From contig JAUZQA010000039.1 in the NCBI GenBank assembly GCA_030705665.1, forward strand, positions 1 through 13,399: a DNA stretch of 13,399 nt, written 5' to 3'. The DNA comes from Bacillota bacterium. Lineage in GTDB: Bacteria; Bacillota; Bacilli; Bacillales_B; DSM-18226. This document shows positions 1 to 6,754 of this stretch, piece after piece. Every line of letters starts with the position of its first letter. Positions within the stretch are counted from its first letter, which is position 1. A program made the translations under genes and the position numbers. Under the pieces are notes generated by a model that saw nothing but the letters and a program-made list of their open reading frames with translations, had not been told where the DNA came from and searched no databases.

Positions 1-591
1 AAATTGACGCACTTTTTCTTGTGTATTTACATCCAAGCCAATCGTCGGTTCATCTAAGAAAAGAATGGAGGGCCGATGCAATAACGAGGCCGCTAATTCA
101 CATTTCATCCGCTGCCCTAAACTCAAATTACGAACTGGTTTCCCAAGTAAGGGCGCTAATTCTAGCAATTCAACCAACTCATCTAAGGTTTGACGAAAGA
201 TTTTTTCGTCAATTTCGTAGACACTCTTATTCACCAGAAAGGTTTCCATCGGTGGAATATCCCATATTAGTTGACTCTTTTGCCCCATTACCAAACTCAT
301 AATTTTTTTAAACTCATTCTTCTGCTCCTGCGGCTTAAAACCGCTCACATCAATTTTCCCTGAAGTAGGATGCAATAAACCAGCTAACATCTTAATCGTA
401 GTTGTTTTTCCAGCTCCATTTGGTCCTAAGAAACCGACAATTTCACCTGTATTAATAGTGAAGGACACGTCCTTCACTGCTTCAACGGTTTGATATTCCC
501 GTTTAAACAAACTGCGTAACGCTTCTGTCCAGCCTTCCTGCCTGACATGAACGCGAAAAGACTTATTTAAATCTTGAACTTGAATCGACAT
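1..591 (-). CDS. ABC-2-type exporter ATP-binding protein (COG4586-like), 3' end outside window
   Basis: Nucleotide-binding subunit of an ABC exporter that would power a separate ABC-2 membrane permease; substrate unknown. The 197 visible codons are open to the window edge. They contain Walker A GPNGAGKTT (residues 56-64), a Q-loop VMGQKSQL (101-108), signature LSLGQ (156-160) and Walker B ILFLDEPT (176-183). The D-loop follows (GLD). The LFKREY stretch before 'EAVKDVSF' and the 'MGQKSQLIWD' Q-loop are typical of the uncharacterised COG4586 group rather than of sugar-import ATPases of the MalK/MsmX type. ATG at 591 is preceded by GGAGG at 596-600, a good ribosome binding site. The remaining third (H-loop, C-terminus) and any permease genes lie to the left of the window. 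It is transcribed in the same direction as glcK but separated from it by a terminator, so it is probably an independent unit. Family call is firm; function beyond 'exporter ATPase' is inference. Confidence 0.9.
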   Translation of the reverse strand, partial: MSIQVQDLNKSFRVHVRQEGWTEALRSLFKREYQTVEAVKDVSFTINTGEIVGFLGPNGAGKTTTIKMLAGLLHPTSGKIDVSGFKPQEQKNEFKKIMSLVMGQKSQLIWDIPPMETFLVNKSVYEIDEKIFRQTLDELVELLELAPLLGKPVRNLSLGQRMKCELAASLLHRPSILFLDEPTIGLDVNTQEKVRQF

Positions 592-643
592 GTATCCTCC
601 AGCAAAAAAAGTTTTATACTCTAAAAGTTTAGTTTATTTTTGA

Positions 644-672
644 ATTATAACCCAATAATTTGCCGCAAAAAA
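644..672 (-). promoter_or_regulatory. candidate promoter of the exporter ATPase gene
   Basis: Reading the minus strand, a perfect TATAAT -10 box lies at 644-649. It is 17 nt from a poor -35 hexamer, TTTTTT (667-672), which is also the U-tract of the glcK terminator. Downstream, at 621-632, is a short palindrome CTAAAAGTTTAG in the presumed leader, a possible repressor site. The -10 match is good, but the -35 is weak, so the call is tentative. Confidence 0.35.
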
Positions 673-708
673 GCCCTGAATTCCATCTTGAGGTATGGAA
701 ATCAGGGC
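667..708 (-). terminator. rho-independent terminator of the alpha-glucoside operon (after glcK)
   Basis: A 14-bp stem pairs 673-686 with 695-708 with one mismatch and an 8-nt loop. Its base is GC-rich (GCCCTGA paired with TCAGGGC). In the minus direction it is followed at once by TTTTTT (667-672). It lies 22 nt beyond the glcK stop codon, as expected for the end of that transcript. Confidence 0.9.
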
Positions 709-729
709 GATTGTATCCAAAAAACCGCT

Positions 730-1716
730 TTATTTTACAGTTGATTTATCGATTATTTTTTCTTTTACCAGCCAGGCTCCCCCAATCACTCCAGCGCTAT
801 TGCCCAGCATCGCAGTTACAATCTCTACACCTTGAGCAACTCTCGGAAAGGCATATAAAGCAAATTCCTCTTGTAAAGGTTTTATCAAGGTATCCCCCGC
901 CTTTGAAACTCCACCTCCAATTACAATTTTTTCAGGGTTTAATCCATTTGCTAGATTAGCCAGAGCCAATCCTAAGTGATAAACTACTTGTTGAATCACT
1001 CGCTTTGCTAGTTCATCTCCATTGTTTGCAGCATCAAAAACTAACTTAGCAGTTAGTGATTTGTTTTTTTCATAATAATCTCTCAATTTACTAAAATGAT
1101 CTGTATAAGATAGCTCTTCTCTTGCTAAACGGACAATGCCCGTAGCAGATGCCACAGTTTCTAAACATCCTGATTTTCCACAATTACATGGAGATCCATT
1201 TACGGGCACAGCTACGATATGGCCGATTTCACCGCCCGCTCCATTAACACCATGGACAACCTGGCCGTTAACAATAATTCCTCCGCCTACTCCCGTTCCC
1301 AATGTTACACATATCAGGTTCTTTGCCCTTTTACCGGCACCTCTCCACATTTCACCAAGCGCAGCAATATTTGCATCATTGTCAACAACTACAGGCAAAG
1401 ATGTTTCCTGTTCGAGAATTTTTTTAAGGGCAAATTTTTCCCACCCTAAGTTAACAGCTACATCGATCGATCCATCTTGCAAATTAACAGGACCTGGAGC
1501 ACCTATTCCAATACCAATCAGGCGTTTCTTTGTTTGCCCTAATTCATTTAATTTGCGTTCAATAGATCTTGCTATAGCTGCAGGAATATGAAGGCCTCTT
1601 TCACTTGTATCTGTATCTATTTCCCAGTTATATTGAATATCCCCATTCAAATTGATGAAGGCTATTTTGATTGTAGTGCCGCCTACATCTGCACCAACTA
1701 ACCATCTTTCGTCCAT
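730..1716 (-). CDS. glcK: ROK-family glucokinase
   Basis: Cytoplasmic enzyme that phosphorylates glucose to glucose-6-phosphate with ATP (328 aa; B. subtilis GlcK is of similar length). Visible landmarks are the N-terminal phosphate-binding DVGGTTIK (10-17), the catalytic region DNDAN (112-116), TLGTGVGGG (138-146), the ROK GEIGH motif (162-166) and the zinc-binding CNCGKSGCLE (177-186). A second glycine loop, IGGGVS, is near the C-terminus. ATG at 1716 has a modest GAGTGAGG ribosome binding site at 1721-1728. It is the last gene of the operon, 58 nt after the alpha-glucosidase gene and followed by a strong terminator. This placement fits a job of capturing glucose released by the glucosidase, since ABC import, unlike PTS uptake, delivers unphosphorylated sugar. 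Other ROK sugar kinases (fructokinase, ManNAc kinase) are less likely given the GlcK-like motifs and the neighbours. Confidence 0.93.
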   Translation of the reverse strand: MDERWLVGADVGGTTIKIAFINLNGDIQYNWEIDTDTSERGLHIPAAIARSIERKLNELGQTKKRLIGIGIGAPGPVNLQDGSIDVAVNLGWEKFALKKILEQETSLPVVVDNDANIAALGEMWRGAGKRAKNLICVTLGTGVGGGIIVNGQVVHGVNGAGGEIGHIVAVPVNGSPCNCGKSGCLETVASATGIVRLAREELSYTDHFSKLRDYYEKNKSLTAKLVFDAANNGDELAKRVIQQVVYHLGLALANLANGLNPEKIVIGGGVSKAGDTLIKPLQEEFALYAFPRVAQGVEIVTAMLGNSAGVIGGAWLVKEKIIDKSTVK

Positions 1717-1742
1717 ATTGCCTCACTCTTTTCCTGTTTTTT

Positions 1743-1776
1743 TTTTATCACAGATAAAAGGGGCTAATGCCCCTTT
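1743..1776 (-). other. intercistronic hairpins at the alpha-glucosidase/glcK junction
   Basis: An 8-bp GC-rich stem (1757-1764 with 1769-1776, loop of four) overlaps the TAA stop of the alpha-glucosidase gene. In the minus direction it is followed by only four Ts, so it resembles a weak, leaky terminator. An alternative AT-rich hairpin (TTTTATC 1743-1749 with GATAAAA 1753-1759) shares bases 1757-1759 with it, so the two cannot form fully together. It may reduce or stabilise messages reaching glcK. The pairing is seen directly; the function is inferred. Confidence 0.5.
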
Positions 1777-3445
1777 ATTTCAATAAATATACTCTTGTTT
1801 CATAGGGCTTTAGTGTGAATTCCTTCTGCAATTTTTGTTCCGCCCCATTATAATTGTTAATAACAAGTTCTGAGGAAGAGTAAGATACATTTGCTGGAAC
1901 TTTAAATCTAGTTGGCTTTTCACTGAAATTATTAATAATAATTGCCTTTTTGCCGCGTAATTTTCGGCAATACACAAATAATCTTGGATGATTAGCCAAT
2001 AACAACTCGTAATTACCATAAACAAACAATTCGTTGTTTTTTCTTAAATGTATCAATTTTTTATAGAAATTTAAAATAGAATTAGGGTCCTCTAATTGTT
2101 CCGCAACATTGATCTCTTTATAATTGGAGTTTAATTTTAGCCATGTGTGATTCGAAGTTGTAAATCCGCCCATGCTGCCGGAATCCCATTGCATTGGTGT
2201 ACGGGAATTATCGCGGCATTTTTTCCAAATCACCTTCATGATCTCATCTTGAGGGCGTCCCTTAGCTGTTTCAACTTTATAATAGTTGACCATACCTACA
2301 TCGTTATAATCTTCAATGGATGGAAATTGAACGTTTGTCATTCCGATTTCCTGCCCCTGATAAATATATGGAGTGCCTTTCATTAAAAAGTATAAAGCAC
2401 CCAGCATTTTGGCACTTTCTTTCCAATACTTTTTGTCATTTCCCCAGCTCGACACCCTCCGTGGCTGGTCATGATTTTCAATAAACAAAGCGTTCCAGCC
2501 TCTGCCCTCTAATCCTTTTTGCCATTTTGTTAAGTTTTTCTTTATTGCCGGTACATCAATCGTTCCATCTTGTTCTTTTTCCCAAAGCCCCAAAAATTCA
2601 AACTGAAAAATCATATTGAAATAGCCATTTTCTTCGCCAACCCATTTGTCAGCATCATCAATCCCTACGCCATTTGCTTCTCCTACCGTCATAATATCAT
2701 AATTTTTAATAGTTTTTTGAGAAAACTCAGTGAGGAATTCATCTATTCCCTCGACATTCATCATTTTCGGAAAACAAGGAACATAATCCACTTTTTTTGG
2801 ATTTGGCATATCAGATAGTCCTGGCTCTTTTTTTATATGGGAAATGGCGTCGACACGAAAACCGTCAATTCCTTTGTCCAGCCACCAATTCACCATTTCA
2901 TATAAAGCGTTTCTCACCTCAGGATTCTCCCAGTTCAGATCGGGTTGACGCTCAGAGAATAAGTGCATAAAATATTGGTTCGTTACTAAGTCATATTTCC
3001 ACGCGGAGCCGCTAAAAATAGACTCCCAGTTGTTTGGTTCTTTTCCATCTTTAGCATCCCGCCAAATGTACCAATCTCTTTTCGAATTATCTTTGGATGA
3101 CCGAGATTCCATAAACCAAGGATGTTCGTCACTTGTATGATTAATCACTAAGTCCAGGATCAGTTTCATACCCCGGTTATGGACTTCTTCCAGTAGTTTA
3201 TTAAAATCAGCCATTGTTCCGAACTCATCCATAATATCCTGATAATCAGAAATATCATAGCCATTATCATCATTGGGAGATTTATACATAGGAGAAATCC
3301 AAATAACATCAATTCCAAGTTCTTTTAAATAATCCAACTTTGAAGTTATACCTTTTAAGTCACCAATTCCATCACCATTGCTATCCATAAAGCTGCGGGG
3401 ATAGACTTGATATACAATCGCTTCTTTCCACCATGTTTTTTTCAT
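1775..3445 (-). CDS. GH13_31 alpha-glucosidase (maltase-like)
   Basis: Cytoplasmic glycoside hydrolase of 556 aa, the usual length of the oligo-1,6-glucosidase/alpha-glucosidase group; it releases glucose from the non-reducing end of short alpha-glucosides. The (beta/alpha)8 barrel begins with WWKEAIVYQVYPRSF and the calcium-loop-like DSNGDGIGD (21-29). Conserved region I is DLVINHTS (98-105). The catalytic residues are the nucleophile Asp199 (GFRVDAISH), the acid/base Glu256 (TVGEANG) and the stabiliser Asp326 (ENHDQPR). There is no signal peptide. The residue after the nucleophile is Ala200; in this family Ala is associated with alpha-1,4 specificity and Val with alpha-1,6, which argues for a maltase rather than an isomaltase. 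ATG at 3445 has a GGAGGAG ribosome binding site about 8 nt upstream. It lies 26 nt after the second permease gene and before glcK. Trehalose-6-phosphate hydrolase is unlikely because import here is by an ABC system. Confidence 0.9.
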   Translation of the reverse strand: MKKTWWKEAIVYQVYPRSFMDSNGDGIGDLKGITSKLDYLKELGIDVIWISPMYKSPNDDNGYDISDYQDIMDEFGTMADFNKLLEEVHNRGMKLILDLVINHTSDEHPWFMESRSSKDNSKRDWYIWRDAKDGKEPNNWESIFSGSAWKYDLVTNQYFMHLFSERQPDLNWENPEVRNALYEMVNWWLDKGIDGFRVDAISHIKKEPGLSDMPNPKKVDYVPCFPKMMNVEGIDEFLTEFSQKTIKNYDIMTVGEANGVGIDDADKWVGEENGYFNMIFQFEFLGLWEKEQDGTIDVPAIKKNLTKWQKGLEGRGWNALFIENHDQPRRVSSWGNDKKYWKESAKMLGALYFLMKGTPYIYQGQEIGMTNVQFPSIEDYNDVGMVNYYKVETAKGRPQDEIMKVIWKKCRDNSRTPMQWDSGSMGGFTTSNHTWLKLNSNYKEINVAEQLEDPNSILNFYKKLIHLRKNNELFVYGNYELLLANHPRLFVYCRKLRGKKAIIINNFSEKPTRFKVPANVSYSSSELVINNYNGAEQKLQKEFTLKPYETRVYLLK

Positions 3446-3471
3446 TTCTTTACTCCTCCAAAGTTAGCTTT

Positions 3472-4308
3472 TTATTTAATTGACCCTTGCATTACGCCAT
3501 TAATAATGGATTTTTGACCAATCATATACATAACTAAGATAGGAAGAACAGTCAAAAGAATTGCAGGAATCAGCAGCTCCCAGTTGTTCATATAAGTACC
3601 ATTAAAAACCTTCATCTGAACCGGCATTGTATAAACACTTTGGTCATTTAAGACCAGGGAAGGAAGCAAATAATCATTCCAGATCCACAATACATTAAGA
3701 ATAGCAACTGTTACTGTGATAGGTTTTAACATAGGAAAAACAATCAGGAAAAATATTTGGATTGTATTGCAGCCATCAATTCTGGCTGCCTCCTCAATTT
3801 CAACCGGCACTGATTTGATAAATCCATGAAAGATAAAAATTGAAAGGGCGCTGCCAAAACCAATATAAAAGAAAATCAATAAAGGAATCGGTATTGTATC
3901 AATCAATTGCAGCTTTGCGCCATAAATATAAATTAGCGGAATCATTAATGATTGAAACGGTATCACCATAGAGGCTACTATAATAGTGAAAAATACTTTA
4001 TTGTATTTAGTTGGTTTTCGGACCAAATGGTACGCTGCCATTGAGGAAAAAACAACGATAAGAAGAGTACTTAAGGTTGTAATTAAAAATGTATTCTTAA
4101 AGGTAACTAAAAAATTCATTTTAGCAATTACATCGCCAAAATGACTAAAATTCCAATGCTGGGGCATCGAAAATGGATTGGTTAAAATTTCTCCATTACT
4201 TTTGAATGAATTAATAACAAGCAGAAAGAAAGGGAATACAAAACAAACAAAGGCAACGATTGAGATCAAATAAGTGAAAGTGGAAGTCACCAATTTTTGT
4301 TTGCTCAT
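3472..4308 (-). CDS. CUT1 sugar ABC transporter permease (MalG-like)
   Basis: Integral membrane subunit of a carbohydrate importer, 278 aa, the usual size for the MalG/MsmG-like partner. About six hydrophobic segments are visible: near residues 12-33, 70-93, 105-128, 138-162, 186-212 and 245-264. The cytoplasmic EAA loop that docks on the ATPase is clear (EEAARIDG, 172-179, with the later Pro192). The C-terminal tail QKSIINGVMQGSIK is typical of this subunit. The start ATG shares one base with the stop codon of the upstream permease gene (TAATG), and GGAGG at 4319-4323 inside that gene serves as its ribosome binding site, indicating translational coupling. It forms the channel with the MalF-like protein; the alpha-glucosidase downstream suggests an alpha-glucoside substrate. 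Confidence 0.93.
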   Translation of the reverse strand: MSKQKLVTSTFTYLISIVAFVCFVFPFFLLVINSFKSNGEILTNPFSMPQHWNFSHFGDVIAKMNFLVTFKNTFLITTLSTLLIVVFSSMAAYHLVRKPTKYNKVFFTIIVASMVIPFQSLMIPLIYIYGAKLQLIDTIPIPLLIFFYIGFGSALSIFIFHGFIKSVPVEIEEAARIDGCNTIQIFFLIVFPMLKPITVTVAILNVLWIWNDYLLPSLVLNDQSVYTMPVQMKVFNGTYMNNWELLIPAILLTVLPILVMYMIGQKSIINGVMQGSIK

Positions 4309-5192
4309 TATGCTTCAACCTCCAATTTCTTGCTGGAATAAACCTGAATACCTGTAACTACCGCAACAATAATAAATAAAATGATTGCTTCTCCCTGCCC
4401 TGTCCCGTAATTTGATTCAACAAAGGCTTTGTTTACTACATGCATCGAAACCATTGTGGTGCTGTTGAAAGGACCACCTTTAGTCAGCGAGAAATTCAAG
4501 TCATACACCATAAACGCATTTTTCAATGATAAGAAAATCGTTACAACAAAGGAAGGGACCATTAATGGAATAGTTACACTAAACAGTCTCCTAAATGGAC
4601 CTGCTCCATCAATTTTTGCCGCTTCGATTAGATCCTTTGGAATGCTGATCAATCCTGCAATAAAAATAATCATCATATAACCCGATGTTTGCCATATCGT
4701 AACCAGAACAAGTGCCCAAAAAGCCATGTGGGGATCCCCTAACCAGCCAAGCTTAAGCCATTGAATTCCTAACTTTTCTCCTAATGTCGGCAATGATTGT
4801 ACAAACACAAATTGCCAGATATACCCAAGCACCAGCCCGCCAATTAGATTTGGGGTAAAATACGCTGTTCTCATTGAGTTTTGAATCTTTATTCCTGAAG
4901 TTACCAGGAACGCCAAACCAAAGCCAACAAGATTTACAAAAAAGACTGTTGCAAGAACAAATTTAAGCGTTAACCAAAGCGAACTCCAAAAATCCATATC
5001 TTTTATTGCATTTATATAATTCGTTAATCCTGAAAACACCATTGGATCAGTTGGATTATCCATTTTATTTAGGGTTAGATATACTCCGTAAATGAATGGA
5101 ACCAAAACCGTAATCGCAAAAAAAACAGTAGTGGGCCCGAGAAATAACATCGAATTTCCCAAATTGGCTAGAGTTTTTTTTCGATGTTTCAT
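4308..5192 (-). CDS. CUT1 sugar ABC transporter permease (MalF-like)
   Basis: Integral membrane subunit of the same importer, 294 aa from the chosen start. Hydrophobic segments are visible near residues 13-38, 74-99, 113-134, 157-183, 208-230 and close to the C-terminus. The EAA loop is IEAAKIDGAG (189-198), followed by Pro209. ATG at 5192 is preferred, with AGGA about 9 nt upstream. An in-frame GTG at 5213 would add seven residues but has no ribosome binding site and leads directly into the AGGATG region. The protein lacks the extra N-terminal domain of E. coli MalF, as is usual in Gram-positives. It is separated from the binding-protein gene by about 90 nt containing a stable hairpin, and it overlaps the next permease gene by one base. 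Confidence 0.92.
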   Translation of the reverse strand: MKHRKKTLANLGNSMLFLGPTTVFFAITVLVPFIYGVYLTLNKMDNPTDPMVFSGLTNYINAIKDMDFWSSLWLTLKFVLATVFFVNLVGFGLAFLVTSGIKIQNSMRTAYFTPNLIGGLVLGYIWQFVFVQSLPTLGEKLGIQWLKLGWLGDPHMAFWALVLVTIWQTSGYMMIIFIAGLISIPKDLIEAAKIDGAGPFRRLFSVTIPLMVPSFVVTIFLSLKNAFMVYDLNFSLTKGGPFNSTTMVSMHVVNKAFVESNYGTGQGEAIILFIIVAVVTGIQVYSSKKLEVEA

Positions 5193-5222
5193 AGTTTCAC
5201 ATCCTATTCTCACTTAATGCAA

Positions 5223-5250
5223 GTGGGCGAGATTCTTACGACTCGCCCAC
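5223..5250 (-). other. intercistronic hairpin between binding-protein and permease genes
   Basis: A perfect 9-bp stem (GTGGGCGAG 5223-5231 with CTCGCCCAC 5242-5250) closes a 10-nt loop. No U-run follows in the minus direction, so this is not a classical terminator. It lies 33 nt beyond the binding-protein stop and upstream of the permease start. Hairpins in this place in sugar ABC operons are known to protect the 5' message or stop part of transcription, giving more binding protein than permease. The stem is certain; the role is inferred. Confidence 0.65.
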
Positions 5251-5283
5251 ACTAGTACTATTCAATAATATGTTTACTTGGCA

Positions 5284-6597
5284 TTACTCTTGATGACTTT
5301 TATAGTAGCTGACGAATGCTTTTGCCAAATCTTCTCTTGTACCTTGTTTTCCAATGTACTTTTGAACTTCCGGCCCAATCGTAGTTGGCCAGTCAGCTGC
5401 ATTGATATAGTTAGTGGTAAACGGCATTGTCTTACCTTTAGAAATTGCGTCGCTGATTGCTACACCCAGCGGGTTGGTCACCTTGTTTGGATTGTTTTTA
5501 AAGGCAGAAATTACTTGAGCTTTATTTACAACAAAGTCTTGTCCTGCCTTATCATATACAAGCCAATTGAGGAATTTTTCAGCAGCTGCTTGTTGTTCTG
5601 TAGAAGCCTTTTTATTGATGACCAATACTTGTGTTGGGCCAACCGCAATTTTATTATTTAATGGATTATCGGCATTGTTGTCAATTGGAACTGGCATAAA
5701 TCCAAAGTTGTCACCAGCAAGTGCATGTAAAGAATCAAATGCCCAGTCACCATTGAACAGAATAGCTGATTCTCCTTTACCAACAGCTACGTGTGCGGCA
5801 TCATAGTACTGGCCGAGCGGACGGTCGCCATATTTGTTATAATCCTTTGATACCAACATATCTAACGTATTATAATAGCCGTTCCAAGCTTCATTCTTAG
5901 TAAGATCTAAAGATCCTGCTTTAATCTTATCCAAGATGGTATTAGGATCTTTTGCTTGATCCAAGAATAGGGAGCTGTAGTGATTCCCTACAGACCAAGC
6001 TTCCGTTTGATATGCTACAGGGTATTGAATGCCAGATGCCTTGATCTTATCCAAAAGACCTTTTAATTTATCCTGTGTGTTGATGGAGAATGGGTCAAAA
6101 TTTCCGCCAACGGCTTTTTCAACAACTTTTTGATTATATACTAAACCCATACCTTCAACGGCAAATGGGAAGCCAATGACTTGATCGTTTGAATTTTTTA
6201 AAGCATCCGTTGTATCAGCGTTCCACTTCTCTTTTGAAAGATCAATGCCTACGTTTTTGTACTTATGCAGGGCAGCGTAGGGATCAAACATAGCAATTGT
6301 AACCGTTTTCCCAGAGGCAGTAAGTTTATCGTACACATTTAATGTATCGCCAACAGCTGCTGAATCCACTTCGACTTGGATGTTTTTATTTGCTTTCATA
6401 AAATCCTTTGCTGCTTGTTTAAATTTAGCATCAATTTCACCTTTACTGTTTGTAACAATGATTTTTACCGGTGAATTTGCACTCGATCCACTTTTCGATG
6501 AACTCCCCCCACATGCAGCCAATGACAGTGTCAAGGCAGTTGCAATTCCAACTAATGCTGATTTTTTTATGAACCCCATTGATTTGTAATTAACCAT
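5284..6597 (-). CDS. sugar-binding lipoprotein of the alpha-glucoside ABC importer
   Basis: Extracellular solute-binding protein (SBP family 1/8), 437 aa, anchored to the outer face of the membrane and delivering sugar to the permease pair encoded next. It has a lysine-bearing hydrophobic leader and a lipobox LSLAAC with the lipidated Cys29, followed by a Gly/Ser-rich linker. Family-typical segments include GFPFAVEGMGLVYN, the late 'GDWAFDSL' segment and EKFLNWLVYDKAGQDF. Aromatic residues in these regions (for example in TEAWSVGNHY) are suited to stacking on a sugar ring. ATG at 6597 is supported by GAGGGAG at 6607-6613; Met7 would be a poorer start. It is the first gene of the five-gene operon, downstream of a cre-like site. 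It is paralogous to the orphan lipoprotein at 10315-11613. The exact ligand cannot be read; an alpha-gluco-oligosaccharide is inferred from the operon. Confidence 0.92.
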   Translation of the reverse strand: MVNYKSMGFIKKSALVGIATALTLSLAACGGSSSKSGSSANSPVKIIVTNSKGEIDAKFKQAAKDFMKANKNIQVEVDSAAVGDTLNVYDKLTASGKTVTIAMFDPYAALHKYKNVGIDLSKEKWNADTTDALKNSNDQVIGFPFAVEGMGLVYNQKVVEKAVGGNFDPFSINTQDKLKGLLDKIKASGIQYPVAYQTEAWSVGNHYSSLFLDQAKDPNTILDKIKAGSLDLTKNEAWNGYYNTLDMLVSKDYNKYGDRPLGQYYDAAHVAVGKGESAILFNGDWAFDSLHALAGDNFGFMPVPIDNNADNPLNNKIAVGPTQVLVINKKASTEQQAAAEKFLNWLVYDKAGQDFVVNKAQVISAFKNNPNKVTNPLGVAISDAISKGKTMPFTTNYINAADWPTTIGPEVQKYIGKQGTREDLAKAFVSYYKSHQE

Positions 6598-6647
6598 TTT
6601 GTTTATCTCCCTCTTTGATTAATGTTTTACTGAATCAATCTATCTAT

Positions 6648-6675
6648 ATTTTAAAGAATAAGAGAATTATTGAAA
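6648..6675 (-). promoter_or_regulatory. candidate promoter of the alpha-glucoside operon
   Basis: On the minus strand a TAAAAT -10 box (6648-6653) lies 16 nt from a weak -35, TTTCAA (6670-6675). The poor -35 would fit a promoter that needs an activator, such as the AraC-type regulator encoded upstream. The -35 overlaps the cre-like site. This is tentative. Confidence 0.35.
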
Positions 6676-6684
6676 GGGCTTACA
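6671..6684 (-). promoter_or_regulatory. cre-like CcpA-binding site
   Basis: On the minus strand TGTAAGCCCTTTCA matches the cre consensus TGWAANCGNTNWCA at all defined positions except one, the central G. It lies 74-87 nt before the start codon of the binding-protein gene and overlaps the predicted -35. That is a position for catabolite repression of an alternative-sugar operon. The match is visible; CcpA control is inferred. Confidence 0.55.
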
Positions 6685-6713
6685 TTGACACGTAGGGTGG
6701 AGAATATTGAACG

Positions 6714-6739
6714 AAAAAACCGGACAAAATCGCCCGGTT
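6714..6739 (-). terminator. rho-independent terminator after the two-component operon
   Basis: A 6-bp stem (AACCGG 6718-6723 with CCGGTT 6734-6739) has a 10-nt loop. In the minus direction it ends in a run of six Ts (6714-6719, of which two are in the stem). It begins 15 nt after the response-regulator stop codon. It separates the regulatory genes from the alpha-glucoside operon, so that operon needs its own promoter. Confidence 0.75.
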
Positions 6740-6754
6740 GCATTTTTATAGTTT

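Noticed and set aside
1..591. The exporter ATPase as the missing energy subunit of the sugar importer
   Set aside because: Its N-terminal and Q-loop features are those of the COG4586 exporter group, not MalK/MsmX. It is also separated from the operon by a terminator.
1136..1591. 151-codon frame on the plus strand opposite glcK
   Set aside because: It is antisense to a clear glucokinase, has a low-complexity Pro/Thr-rich translation typical of a shadow frame, and lacks a ribosome binding site.
5193..5213. GTG start adding seven residues to the MalF-like permease
   Set aside because: There is no ribosome binding site before it, and the AGGA inside the extension is correctly placed for ATG 5192.
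6685..6690. Perfect TTGACA on the plus strand upstream of the alpha-glucoside operon
   Set aside because: No -10 box is found at 16-18 nt, and any transcript would run antisense into the response-regulator gene with no plus-strand gene to serve.
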